Source of the DNA: Clostridia bacterium
GTDB taxonomy: Bacteria > Bacillota > Clostridia > Oscillospirales > Acutalibacteraceae
Assembly: GCA_017625435.1 (NCBI GenBank)
Contig: JAGAKX010000061.1
Span: 37,661 to 101,660 of the forward strand
Direction of reading: 5' to 3'
Length of the DNA: 64,000 nt
Shown here: piece after piece, positions 33,592-41,912 of the stretch
Layout: each line of letters begins with the position of its first letter
Numbering within the stretch: position 1 is the first letter of the stretch
Notes under the pieces: generated by a model
The model's input: the letters and a program-made list of their open reading frames with translations, nothing else
Told to the model about the DNA's origin: nothing
Databases searched by the model: none
Program-made: the position numbers and the translations under genes

Positions 33592-36500
33592 TTATTTATT
33601 GTTTTCACGGCTTTTCCGCAGTTTTTCGGCATCCTTTTTATAAGTGCGTCTGTGATTAAGGCTTCTTAGGATGTAATAAGCCTCGTCCAGAGCATACTTG
33701 TTGTGGAAATCACCGAGCTTTACGTACAGAGAAAATGTTCTGTCTATGAATTTATCAAGGAAGCGTTCAATGCTGTTCGGATACATAAAACGCTTTGCAT
33801 AATCTGAAAATTCATAGTCAAATTCACGCTTTTCCAGGGAGTCAAAATGCTCGTCTCCCTTTAAGAAAATACCGTTTTCGTTAACTGCCGTTGTAGCAAA
33901 AATAACGATATCCGAATCATTGGGAAGGATTATCTCATTGCCGTCAAGGGGGATTTCCGCGCAGAAAAGATAAAGCTGCTTTGCGGTCATATTACCGTTT
34001 TTATTGTGAGTATGTGTAAAGGTATGTGCCTGAGGAACGGGATTTATAAAGCCTGTAAGTCCCTGCTGCATAAGGTCCCAATGTCCGAGAGGTGCAAAGC
34101 AGTCAGGTACGGTAATCACAGTATCCTTGTTACCGCTTGTGAATTTTACCTTCTTTTCTCCCGAAAGCGATGTGAGAAGGAGATTTACCTTATTCCCGTC
34201 TGCCTTTATCTTACTGCCGTCACAGACAAGGGTATTCAGCTTTTCCTTTGAAAATCTGTAATTCACCCCTGTATACAAAAGCTCATCGGGCGTGATTTCA
34301 AGAGGTACGGATATTCCGTTTTTAAGAGTTGAGCTTTCCCTGTCTTTGTCTGCCGTAATACCTCTTGCGTTAAAATTAAGACACAGAGGAGTGCCCGCTT
34401 GTGTACACTTTTTCTGACCTTCAAAAACAATAGCAAAGCTTCTTATTGAATTTGCGTCCATACTGAAACGGAGCTTTCCGTCAGTTACGGGATAGGGCTT
34501 CGGATCAGTTTCGTCACCTTTTACCTCAAAAGCTTCCTTAATGGGCAAGGGGAATACGGCTTCAATGTTTTCTGCCTTTACTCCCGTGCTTTCGGTTACA
34601 CGGAAAATGATTCTTTCCGAATCCTGTGCCTTTTTGAGTGCGGTAATTCTTACCGTATCATTATTAAGCTTTACTGCAGAAAACTCTTCTTCCGTTCCCT
34701 TATGCACGTCCGTAATAAAGGTATGCATAGGTTGACAGAAGCAATCTGCATACTGCGAAGCTTCATAAGGTGCACCCTCGTGTCCCATAATTGCAAAGGA
34801 ATAGCGGTTAAGCCCCATATCCATAATGTGCTGTGAGCATTCCCAACGGTAATTGCACATAGGTGTATGCACAACAGTAAGGCGAAGAGTAGATTCGTCG
34901 GGCTTGTCCCAACCGCTTCTGGAATCGCTGAAAACACAGACACCGAAATTCGCTTTTTCGTCTGTTATGTCAGCCCACTTCTGTGCCGGCACCTCGTAAA
35001 GCTTTTCCGTGTTTGTCGGACGCTTTACACAGCCCGTGCCGATATCGTAATTTGCATTAATATTTTCTGCGGTGAAGCTGAATTCTGCCTTGAGAAGGGA
35101 GGCTTCCTCACACCAATCCGTTTCATTGTAAACCGAAATAAATCTGCTGTCCGCATCAAGGGAGATAATTTGTGTAAAACTTGATTTTCCTGCGGTTTTT
35201 ATAATTTCGAGAGATATGAGAGCGGGGCCGTTGTCTCGTATTTTAATAACGGGAGCTGCTGCATACATATAGGGAGCCGCTTTGCAGTCTTCATACTTTA
35301 TTTCCCATGCGGGCCAGTCGAAGCTGTGAGTGTTATTAAGCACCGACAGCCTTACGGGGCTTTTAAGAAGCTCCATGCTGAGATTCTTATCATATATACT
35401 TGCTATATCACCGTTTTTGTCAATAGTGACCCTTATATTTTTGTTTTCCAGGCTGTTTTCTGAAAGTGTAAGCCCTGTGTTATCTGAATAACCGTCCCGG
35501 GACTCTCTTACATCGAAAACAGCAAGACCTGAGGAGGGGACAGCTGCCGCAAAGGTGACAGTTTTTTTATTATCTGAATCAGCCTTTGTCTGAGAGGGGA
35601 GCTCCTTGCCGGTTTTGTCAAATACCCGGAAGAAATTATTTTCTGAATCAATTGTAACGCTTACTGCACCTGTTCTGTTTGTTACTCCCTGAACGGGATT
35701 TGAAACAACAACGGGAACACCCTTGCAGAAGGAGGTATCAAGCTGTGAAGTCAGAGCCTTACAGGCGGCGGTGTATTCTTCAGAAAAGGTATTCAATGAC
35801 TGTATGTAGTCGTTATGGGTTCTGTTATAGCACTTTTCAAAGGAAGTCCCTGTAATATCGTCGTGAAAATGGTGCGCAATCACTCTTTTCCACGCATTGT
35901 CAAAGCCCTCCGAGGGATAAGGCTTCAGTCCCTTTATGTAAGCAGAGGAAGCGAATCTTTCGGCGGCATCCGCTAAAAGCTCACATCTTCTGTTCCAGCG
36001 TTTTGTTACCGTTCTTGAGGTATAACTGCCTGCTCCGTGTGCTGTAAGAAGAAATTCACCTTCATAAACGGGGAAAAGCTTCTGTTCCTCTTCGCTCATA
36101 TTTTCAAGCTTCTCAAAGAATTCTTTCGTTGTTGCGGAATAAACCTCGGTTTGCGAGTCATTATTTTTTCTTTGTGCTTTTATAACGTTTTTAACGGAGG
36201 AAACGTGAGGAGAACCGCCTCTGTCACCTACTCCGTGATAACAGAAGGTGAAATCAGGCAGATTTTTTTCTCTGTTATCTTTTATTTTGTTAAGTATTCT
36301 TTCTGCCTTGTGAAGAGGCCCCAAAGCAGTTGTATATGCAAAAGGCATAAGAGAAGCCCATACGCCTTTTCCGTCAGCACCCGTCCATCTGCCCGTATCA
36401 AAGGGAATAGGAACTGAGCTTCCCCACATAAGCTTCCCTGTTGAAAAGCCCGTAAGACCGGAGTGTGCAGCAACTGTGGGAAGGGACTTTCCGAAGCCGA

Positions 36501-36888
36501 AGCAGTCGGGCAGGAAGATATCATTTGACTGAGTGCCGAATTCTTTTCTGAAATAAGAGTTTCCGTAAAGGATGTTACGTGTCAGTGCTTCGGGGGAGGG
36601 TATGTTTACATCGCCGTTTTCATAGCAGGACCCGTTAGGATTCCATCTGCCGTCTTTTATGTATTTTTTCAGTTTTTCATATTCTTCGGGATAGTATTCT
36701 TTTATGAATTCATATCTGAGACTGCCCTCGAAATTGAATTTGTATTCGGGGTACGATTCAAGGAGCTTAAAGTTTCTTTTAAGGGTATCGGGGATGTATT
36801 CGTCAATTGTCTGCTCAAGCGTCCACAGCCACGACGTATCAAGATGGGCGGTTGCGATTGTATAAATCTGCGGTTTGCTTTTTTTCAT
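33592..36888 (-). CDS. Glycoside hydrolase family 38 alpha-mannosidase
   Basis: The protein has 1098 residues and no signal peptide. The catalytic domain starts at the N-terminus: AHLDTSWLWT gives zinc ligands His15 and Asp17, PDCFGFG gives Asp128 (zinc ligand and nucleophile), and HHFHDDITGTSFEK near 366-380 the later zinc His. The rest is the large C-terminal beta domain of GH38. It removes alpha-mannose residues from N-glycan or oligomannose fragments. GGGAGAGAG precedes the ATG. It is divergent from the GH29 fucosidase, which fits host-glycan use. Confidence 0.92.
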   Translation of the reverse strand: MKKSKPQIYTIATAHLDTSWLWTLEQTIDEYIPDTLKRNFKLLESYPEYKFNFEGSLRYEFIKEYYPEEYEKLKKYIKDGRWNPNGSCYENGDVNIPSPEALTRNILYGNSYFRKEFGTQSNDIFLPDCFGFGKSLPTVAAHSGLTGFSTGKLMWGSSVPIPFDTGRWTGADGKGVWASLMPFAYTTALGPLHKAERILNKIKDNREKNLPDFTFCYHGVGDRGGSPHVSSVKNVIKAQRKNNDSQTEVYSATTKEFFEKLENMSEEEQKLFPVYEGEFLLTAHGAGSYTSRTVTKRWNRRCELLADAAERFASSAYIKGLKPYPSEGFDNAWKRVIAHHFHDDITGTSFEKCYNRTHNDYIQSLNTFSEEYTAACKALTSQLDTSFCKGVPVVVSNPVQGVTNRTGAVSVTIDSENNFFRVFDKTGKELPSQTKADSDNKKTVTFAAAVPSSGLAVFDVRESRDGYSDNTGLTLSENSLENKNIRVTIDKNGDIASIYDKNLSMELLKSPVRLSVLNNTHSFDWPAWEIKYEDCKAAPYMYAAAPVIKIRDNGPALISLEIIKTAGKSSFTQIISLDADSRFISVYNETDWCEEASLLKAEFSFTAENINANYDIGTGCVKRPTNTEKLYEVPAQKWADITDEKANFGVCVFSDSRSGWDKPDESTLRLTVVHTPMCNYRWECSQHIMDMGLNRYSFAIMGHEGAPYEASQYADCFCQPMHTFITDVHKGTEEEFSAVKLNNDTVRITALKKAQDSERIIFRVTESTGVKAENIEAVFPLPIKEAFEVKGDETDPKPYPVTDGKLRFSMDANSIRSFAIVFEGQKKCTQAGTPLCLNFNARGITADKDRESSTLKNGISVPLEITPDELLYTGVNYRFSKEKLNTLVCDGSKIKADGNKVNLLLTSLSGEKKVKFTSGNKDTVITVPDCFAPLGHWDLMQQGLTGFINPVPQAHTFTHTHNKNGNMTAKQLYLFCAEIPLDGNEIILPNDSDIVIFATTAVNENGIFLKGDEHFDSLEKREFDYEFSDYAKRFMYPNSIERFLDKFIDRTFSLYVKLGDFHNKYALDEAYYILRSLNHRRTYKKDAEKLRKSRENNK

Positions 36889-36978
36889 TTGATCTCTCTC
36901 CCGTTAATATTTAACATTTTTAATTTATCATAAATATGGCGGTTTGTCTATATGTACTATAAATATTAGTATTGTTAC

Positions 36979-37007
36979 TTGTATTGCACCAAAAATAATG
37001 TTATAAT
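36979..37007 (+). promoter_or_regulatory. Promoter of the GH29 operon
   Basis: TTGTAT at 36979-36984, 17 bases, TATAAT at 37002-37007 with TG at 36999-37000 (extended -10). It lies in the 165-base divergent region between GH38 and GH29. Confidence 0.75.
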
Positions 37008-37053
37008 ATGGTGACTTATTATGGAGTTATTTCAGTTTTAAGGAGAAATCGGA

Positions 37054-38529
37054 GTGCAGATAAACGAATATCTGAAGATTATAGATGAAGTCAATGAAAA
37101 AGGGAAATACAAGCCCGACTGGCAGTCGCTTTCTCATCATAAGGTGCCCTCATGGTATATGTGCGATAAGGTGGGTGTGTTTATTCATTGGGGAGTTTAT
37201 TCCGTTCCTGCTTACGGAAACGAATGGTATTCAAGAAATATGTACGGTAAGGACTCTCCCGAGTATGAGCACCACATAAAAACTTACGGTCAGCAGAAGG
37301 ATTTCGGCTATAAGGATTTTATTCCTATGTTCAAGGCAGAAAGATTTGATGCCAAAGAGTGGATAAAGCTTTTTAAGAACTCCGGAATAAAATACGTTAT
37401 GCCGGTAGCCGAGCATCACGACGGCTTCTCTATGTACAGTACGGCCTTCAATAAATGGAATTCCGTCAATATGGGGCCTTGCCGTGATGTTATCGGGGAA
37501 TTGAAGGCAGAGTGTGAAAAGAACGGTCTTACCTTCTGTGCATCAACTCACAGAGCAGAGCATTATTTCTTTATGAATATGGGCAGAACCATAGAAAGCG
37601 ACGTAAATGACGAGAATTACCGTGATTTTTACGGTCCTGCGGTATACCTCGAAGAGTGGGATTCAAGGATTCTTGGCGAAACAACGGAAAATCCCTATAC
37701 AACAGGGGCCGATGAAGAATGGCTCCGGGACTGGCTTGTACGCACCTGTGAGCTTATTGACAGATATGAGCCTTCGGTTCTTTACTTTGACTGGTGGATA
37801 CATAACCATTCCTTCAAGCCTTATCTTAAAAAGCTTGCGGCATATTACTACAACCGTGCTGAGGAATGGGGCAAGGAAGTAACCATTAACTACAAGCATC
37901 AGGCTTTTCCTCCGACAGTCGCCGTGTTTGACGTTGAAAGAGGAGCTCTTACTGATATTTCGCCGCTTTACTGGCAGACGGATACGGCTATCGGTAAGCA
38001 TTCATGGGGCTACAGAAAGGACAATAAATATAAGAGTGCACGTCAGGTTATATGTGACCTTGTTGACATAGTTTCAAAAAACGGAAACCTTCTTATCAAC
38101 ATAGGTCCCCGTGCAGACGGTACCATAACCGAAGAGGAGACAGAGGTTCTTCTTACAATGGGAAAATGGCTGAGTGTAAACGGTGATGGTATTTACGGCA
38201 CAACCTTCTGGAGAAAATTCGGTGAGGGTAAGGTAAATGCAAAGGACGGATTTTTTCAGGACGGTGACGAAAAGCAGTTCACTAACGAGGACTTCAGGTT
38301 TACATACAAAAACGGTTATCTCTATGTTTTTCAGATGCGCCCGTCAAAGAATATAAAAATCAGAACTCTCAGAAAGCAGGGAATACACGACACTATAATT
38401 GAAAGTGTCTCTCTTCTCGGAAGCAATGAAAAAATAGAGTTTACAAGAAACGAAGAATATCTTGAAATTAATCTTAAAGACGAATGTAAAAACGATTTGC
38501 CCGTTTGCTTTAAGATGGAAATAGGATGA
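37054..38529 (+). CDS. Glycoside hydrolase family 29 alpha-L-fucosidase
   Basis: The protein has 491 residues and no signal peptide. Family motifs: KVGVFIHWGVYSVPAYGNEWY near 39-59 (read as FIHWGVYSVP and NEWYS), EHHDGFSMY near 120-128 and LYFDWWIH near 243-250, with Asp246 the predicted nucleophile. NIGPRADGTI is the second GH29 hallmark. The acid/base residue was not located. GTG start with AAGGAG at proper spacing. Six bases separate it from the GH3-type adenylase gene, so they may be co-transcribed. Confidence 0.92.
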   Translation: MQINEYLKIIDEVNEKGKYKPDWQSLSHHKVPSWYMCDKVGVFIHWGVYSVPAYGNEWYSRNMYGKDSPEYEHHIKTYGQQKDFGYKDFIPMFKAERFDAKEWIKLFKNSGIKYVMPVAEHHDGFSMYSTAFNKWNSVNMGPCRDVIGELKAECEKNGLTFCASTHRAEHYFFMNMGRTIESDVNDENYRDFYGPAVYLEEWDSRILGETTENPYTTGADEEWLRDWLVRTCELIDRYEPSVLYFDWWIHNHSFKPYLKKLAAYYYNRAEEWGKEVTINYKHQAFPPTVAVFDVERGALTDISPLYWQTDTAIGKHSWGYRKDNKYKSARQVICDLVDIVSKNGNLLINIGPRADGTITEEETEVLLTMGKWLSVNGDGIYGTTFWRKFGEGKVNAKDGFFQDGDEKQFTNEDFRFTYKNGYLYVFQMRPSKNIKIRTLRKQGIHDTIIESVSLLGSNEKIEFTRNEEYLEINLKDECKNDLPVCFKMEIG

Positions 38530-38535
38530 TTATTT

Positions 38536-40224
38536 ATGGCGAATATACTGGGTTATATACTTTCATCATACGGCGGCCTCGTCGGTACTTGTGAGCATAT
38601 CAAGCTTAATATTTACTCCCGAAAGGGACTTAAAATGCAGGAGAAAACCGTGAAAAGGCTTATGCGGTGGAATAAGTCTACGGTATACGGAAAACTCCAC
38701 AATTTCAGCGAAGTAAAATCAATTGAAGATTATCAGAGGCTTGTTCCGCTTTCAACTTATGCTGATTACGATGAATACGTTTGGCGAATGGCAGAGGGTG
38801 AGAGAGGACTTATTACCAATCTTCCCGTAAGACGTTTTACGGAAAGCTCCGGAAGCACGGGAAAATCAAAGCTTGTTCCTCTGTCCTTCTGGGCGGAGTG
38901 GGTGGCACAATGCTTCGGTTTTTCCGCTCCCATAGGCTGTGCCGTAAAGTGGTTTTTCAGAAAGGGAAGGCCTCTTCCTCCTCAGAAGGGACTTCTTACG
39001 GCAGAAACCTCCTGGCGCAAAATGAAGGGCGGTACAATCAGCTGTCTTTCTTCAATTCCTCTTCTTAATATCCGTCCCCTTGTGCCTCTTTTTGCTACAT
39101 CCCCGAAGGAAGTGCTTTTTCCCGACGGTTCTGATATGGATATGCATTATCTGAAGCTGAGATTTGCGCTTATAAACAAAAAAACAAGCTATCTCGGAAC
39201 CATATTCATCACGACCCTTGAATCAATGTTTTTCTATATGGAGGAAAACTGGGAAATGCTCTGTGATGATATCGAAAAGGGTATTATCAACGAAAATGTA
39301 AATGTTCCCGAGCATATCAGAAAAAAATTAGAGAAAAAATTAAAGCCTATGCCCAAAAGAGCAGAGGAGCTGCGCCGTGAGTTCAGAAAAGGCTTCGATG
39401 AATCTCCCATTGTACCGAGAATTCTCCCTAAGGTAGAATGGCTCTACGGTATGGGTACGGGTGCGCTGTCGCTGTATGCAAAAAAGCTTCGCCGTTATAT
39501 AGGTGAGGAAATGCCGATACACTATCTCGGCTATACCGCTACGGAAGCCTTTATGGCAGTTCCCATAGAGCTTAATTCATTTGAATATGTAATGCTTCCG
39601 CAGAACGGCTTTTATGAATTCCGTCCCGTAGAACAGGAGGGCTATGATAACCTTCTTACAATAAAGGACCTTGAGCCCGGTAAGGAATACGAGCTGATTC
39701 TTACTAATATGAGCGGATTCTACCGTTACAGAATTGAAGATGTCGTAAGATGCACCGGTTACTATCATCAGGTGCCCAAAATTACCTTCTGTTACCGCCT
39801 TAATCAGATAGCAAACATAAGCGGTGAAAAGATAAGCCAGATGGCTTTTGATGAAATGGTTGAAAATCTTTCCGAGGAAATGGACGATTTATACATAGGC
39901 TACAGCATTTACCCTGACCGTTCAACCTCTCCCGGACATTATGTGCTCCTTCTTGAGACTGCCTCTCCCGTATCGGAAGAGAAGAAGGCACGTTACAACG
40001 AAGCTTTCGAAAGAATGCTCTGCAAGGGGAATGTTTCTGTCGAGCCTCTTATAAAAAGCGGTGCCTTAGGACATCCCGAGGTAAAATTCCTCCGTCACGG
40101 CACTTATGATGATTACAGAGAGGTTCTCAGAAAACGCGGTGCAAACCTGAATCAGGTAAAGCCTATAAAAGTAATAGACAATGACGAGAAGAAGGATTTC
40201 TTTTTTTCGCACATAGAAGATTAA
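38536..40224 (+). CDS. GH3 auxin-responsive-promoter family (acyl-adenylating amide synthetase)
   Basis: The protein has 562 residues. The adenylation P-loop-like motif FTESSGSTGKSKLVPL lies at 101-116. YTATEAFMAVP near 335 and YRYRIEDVVRCTGYY near 395 match GH3 ATP-binding motifs; GEKIS follows. Plant GH3 enzymes activate jasmonate, auxin or salicylate-like acids as acyl-AMP and join them to an amino acid; bacterial members are widespread, mostly with unknown substrates. This gene is followed 12 bases later by a condensation-like protein, suggesting a small amide- or ester-forming pathway. Confidence 0.85.
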   Translation: MANILGYILSSYGGLVGTCEHIKLNIYSRKGLKMQEKTVKRLMRWNKSTVYGKLHNFSEVKSIEDYQRLVPLSTYADYDEYVWRMAEGERGLITNLPVRRFTESSGSTGKSKLVPLSFWAEWVAQCFGFSAPIGCAVKWFFRKGRPLPPQKGLLTAETSWRKMKGGTISCLSSIPLLNIRPLVPLFATSPKEVLFPDGSDMDMHYLKLRFALINKKTSYLGTIFITTLESMFFYMEENWEMLCDDIEKGIINENVNVPEHIRKKLEKKLKPMPKRAEELRREFRKGFDESPIVPRILPKVEWLYGMGTGALSLYAKKLRRYIGEEMPIHYLGYTATEAFMAVPIELNSFEYVMLPQNGFYEFRPVEQEGYDNLLTIKDLEPGKEYELILTNMSGFYRYRIEDVVRCTGYYHQVPKITFCYRLNQIANISGEKISQMAFDEMVENLSEEMDDLYIGYSIYPDRSTSPGHYVLLLETASPVSEEKKARYNEAFERMLCKGNVSVEPLIKSGALGHPEVKFLRHGTYDDYREVLRKRGANLNQVKPIKVIDNDEKKDFFFSHIED

Positions 40225-40236
40225 CGGTGAAAGTAT

Positions 40237-41598
40237 ATGGATTATAATGAATATCTCCGAAATAAGGGTATAACCTGCGAAAAGGTGATAACTGATCTTA
40301 CCGCTTACCGTGATGCTCACCCTGTTACGCAGAAGAAAAGGCTTCCTACGGAAATGTACGATAAGGTAAACCTGATGTGCAGAAATTATATGGACCGTCT
40401 TGCACGCTTTGAGATGGACTATGATTTTATTGCGGATTCCGATATATTTAAAACCGTTGCAATCTGCTGTCTTGAGACGGTTACAATTCTCCGTTCTCAG
40501 GTAATAAATCACCCCATAGCTCCTTATTGGAAGGTGGCTGATTACGAAATTTCCGATTTTGTTGATATCCGTGAGGTAGATGATATCCAAAAGGCGAGGG
40601 AAGAGTTCTTCTCCCGTGAAATACCCCTTAAAAGCAATGTGCAGATGAATCTCGGGGTTTATTATTATGAGGGCAGAACCTATGTCCTTTTTATATGGAA
40701 TCATATGTGCTTTGACGGCGGCGGCTTCAAGATGTTCTGGAGTGATTTCTGCAAGAATTATACAGAATATGCCCTTCACGGAGTGCCTCCCGTAAATTTC
40801 TCGGTCGGTTCCCGTGAATATGCTGAGGTGTATCGGGATTTTGACAAAAAGACGGCAAAAAAGGCTAAAATGCAGCTTGCCAATGTTTCTCCCCGGACAA
40901 AGGTAACCTTCCCATTTACCCCAAAAAACGGCAGGGAAAAGGTGGTTATCGTTTCAAGAAGAATCCCTGAGGAGTATTTCTCCCGAGCCTGCCTTTATGC
41001 TAAATCCGTCGGGGCTACGGTGACGGATTTGCTCCTCGCCTGTTATATTGATGCTCTCGGCAAAATTGCAAAGCTCAAGGCGTCCGACAGCCTCAGCGTT
41101 GCCTGTGCTATGGATTTAAGACGGCATATAAAGGACCTCAGCCGTATAGGCTACACGAATCACGTGTCGTTTATGCATTGTGCAATTGAGCGGAAGGGAA
41201 GTGACCTTCGAGAAACGCTTCTGCTTGTCCGTGATAAGACAAAAGAGCTCAAAAATGATGAATTTATGGGTCTTCACGGTTTACCTCTTCTGAACTTCGC
41301 CTATAAAAATATGTTTTATTTTCAGGCAGAGTCGGTAGTGAAGCTTTTTTATAACAACCCGCAGATGTCGGTCAGCAATGTAGGTAAAATTGAGCCGGAT
41401 TTGTTCCCCTTGGGTGCCTCGGGTCCCTTTGATGCTTTTGTTGCCGGTGCTGCAAAAAACAAGCCCTGTGCAGTTATGACCGCCCTTACAATCGGCGGTG
41501 CCCTTTCTGCTTCAATATGCCTTCGGGGCAACGAAGAGGACAGACAAATCCTCGAAAGCTTCTTTACCGAATTCGAAAATAACCTGAAATCATTTTAA
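40237..41598 (+). CDS. Condensation-domain-like (CoA-dependent acyltransferase fold) protein
   Basis: The protein has 453 residues. IWNHMCFDGGGFKMFW at 153-168 contains His156 and the Asp160-Gly pair, a form of the HHxxxDG active site of condensation enzymes, PapA and WS/DGAT proteins, with Asn replacing the first His. TDLLLACYIDAL near 265, ACAMDLRRHI and SVSNVGKI near 378 match conserved C-domain segments. It would join an activated acyl group to an acceptor. It is coupled to the GH3-family gene. The partner and product are unknown. A terminator follows. Confidence 0.8.
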   Translation: MDYNEYLRNKGITCEKVITDLTAYRDAHPVTQKKRLPTEMYDKVNLMCRNYMDRLARFEMDYDFIADSDIFKTVAICCLETVTILRSQVINHPIAPYWKVADYEISDFVDIREVDDIQKAREEFFSREIPLKSNVQMNLGVYYYEGRTYVLFIWNHMCFDGGGFKMFWSDFCKNYTEYALHGVPPVNFSVGSREYAEVYRDFDKKTAKKAKMQLANVSPRTKVTFPFTPKNGREKVVIVSRRIPEEYFSRACLYAKSVGATVTDLLLACYIDALGKIAKLKASDSLSVACAMDLRRHIKDLSRIGYTNHVSFMHCAIERKGSDLRETLLLVRDKTKELKNDEFMGLHGLPLLNFAYKNMFYFQAESVVKLFYNNPQMSVSNVGKIEPDLFPLGASGPFDAFVAGAAKNKPCAVMTALTIGGALSASICLRGNEEDRQILESFFTEFENNLKSF

Positions 41599-41612
41599 TT
41601 CATTTAAAAATC

Positions 41613-41648
41613 AAAATCCCCTGTATCGTGAGATACAAGGGATTTTTT
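41613..41648. terminator. Bidirectional terminator between convergent units
   Basis: AAAATCCCcTGTATC pairs with GATACAaGGGATTTT around GTGA, with flanking A and T runs on both strands. It ends the adenylase/condensation unit and, on the other strand, the radical SAM operon. Confidence 0.85.
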
Positions 41649-41663
41649 GTTGTGTGCATCTCT

Positions 41664-41897
41664 TTAAGAGATAAATGCATGAGCTGCGCCAAGCTCTGCT
41701 GATGTGAATTTGCAATACATATCAATAATGATACCTTCTGAGCAAGCTTCAGTTACAGCGAAAGCCTTGTCCCAGTCAATATCTTCTCCGACAATGCCTT
41801 CAATCAGATCAAGGTCTGCTTTAACATCGCAGAAAACAGGATTTGTGTTACCTAAGTTGGCAGCTATAGCAATTGTTGGTTTTGTATACTGTTTCAT
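41664..41897 (-). CDS. 77-residue peptide, candidate RiPP-like precursor or small accessory protein
   Basis: The peptide starts MKQYTKPTIAIAANLGNTNP; KxYxKPx-hydrophobic leaders of this kind are common in clostridial precursor peptides. Three Cys are present (in VFCDV, EACSE and MYCKF). The C-terminus ends AAHAFIS. GGAGG lies 9 bases before the ATG. It is the last gene of the kinase/radical SAM/giant-protein operon, 15 bases after the giant gene. It has no signal peptide. That makes it a plausible substrate of the radical SAM enzyme and PqqD-like protein, but there is no direct proof; no known precursor family matches by eye. Confidence 0.6.
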   Translation of the reverse strand: MKQYTKPTIAIAANLGNTNPVFCDVKADLDLIEGIVGEDIDWDKAFAVTEACSEGIIIDMYCKFTSAELGAAHAFIS

Positions 41898-41912
41898 TAT
41901 TTCTCTGCCTCC

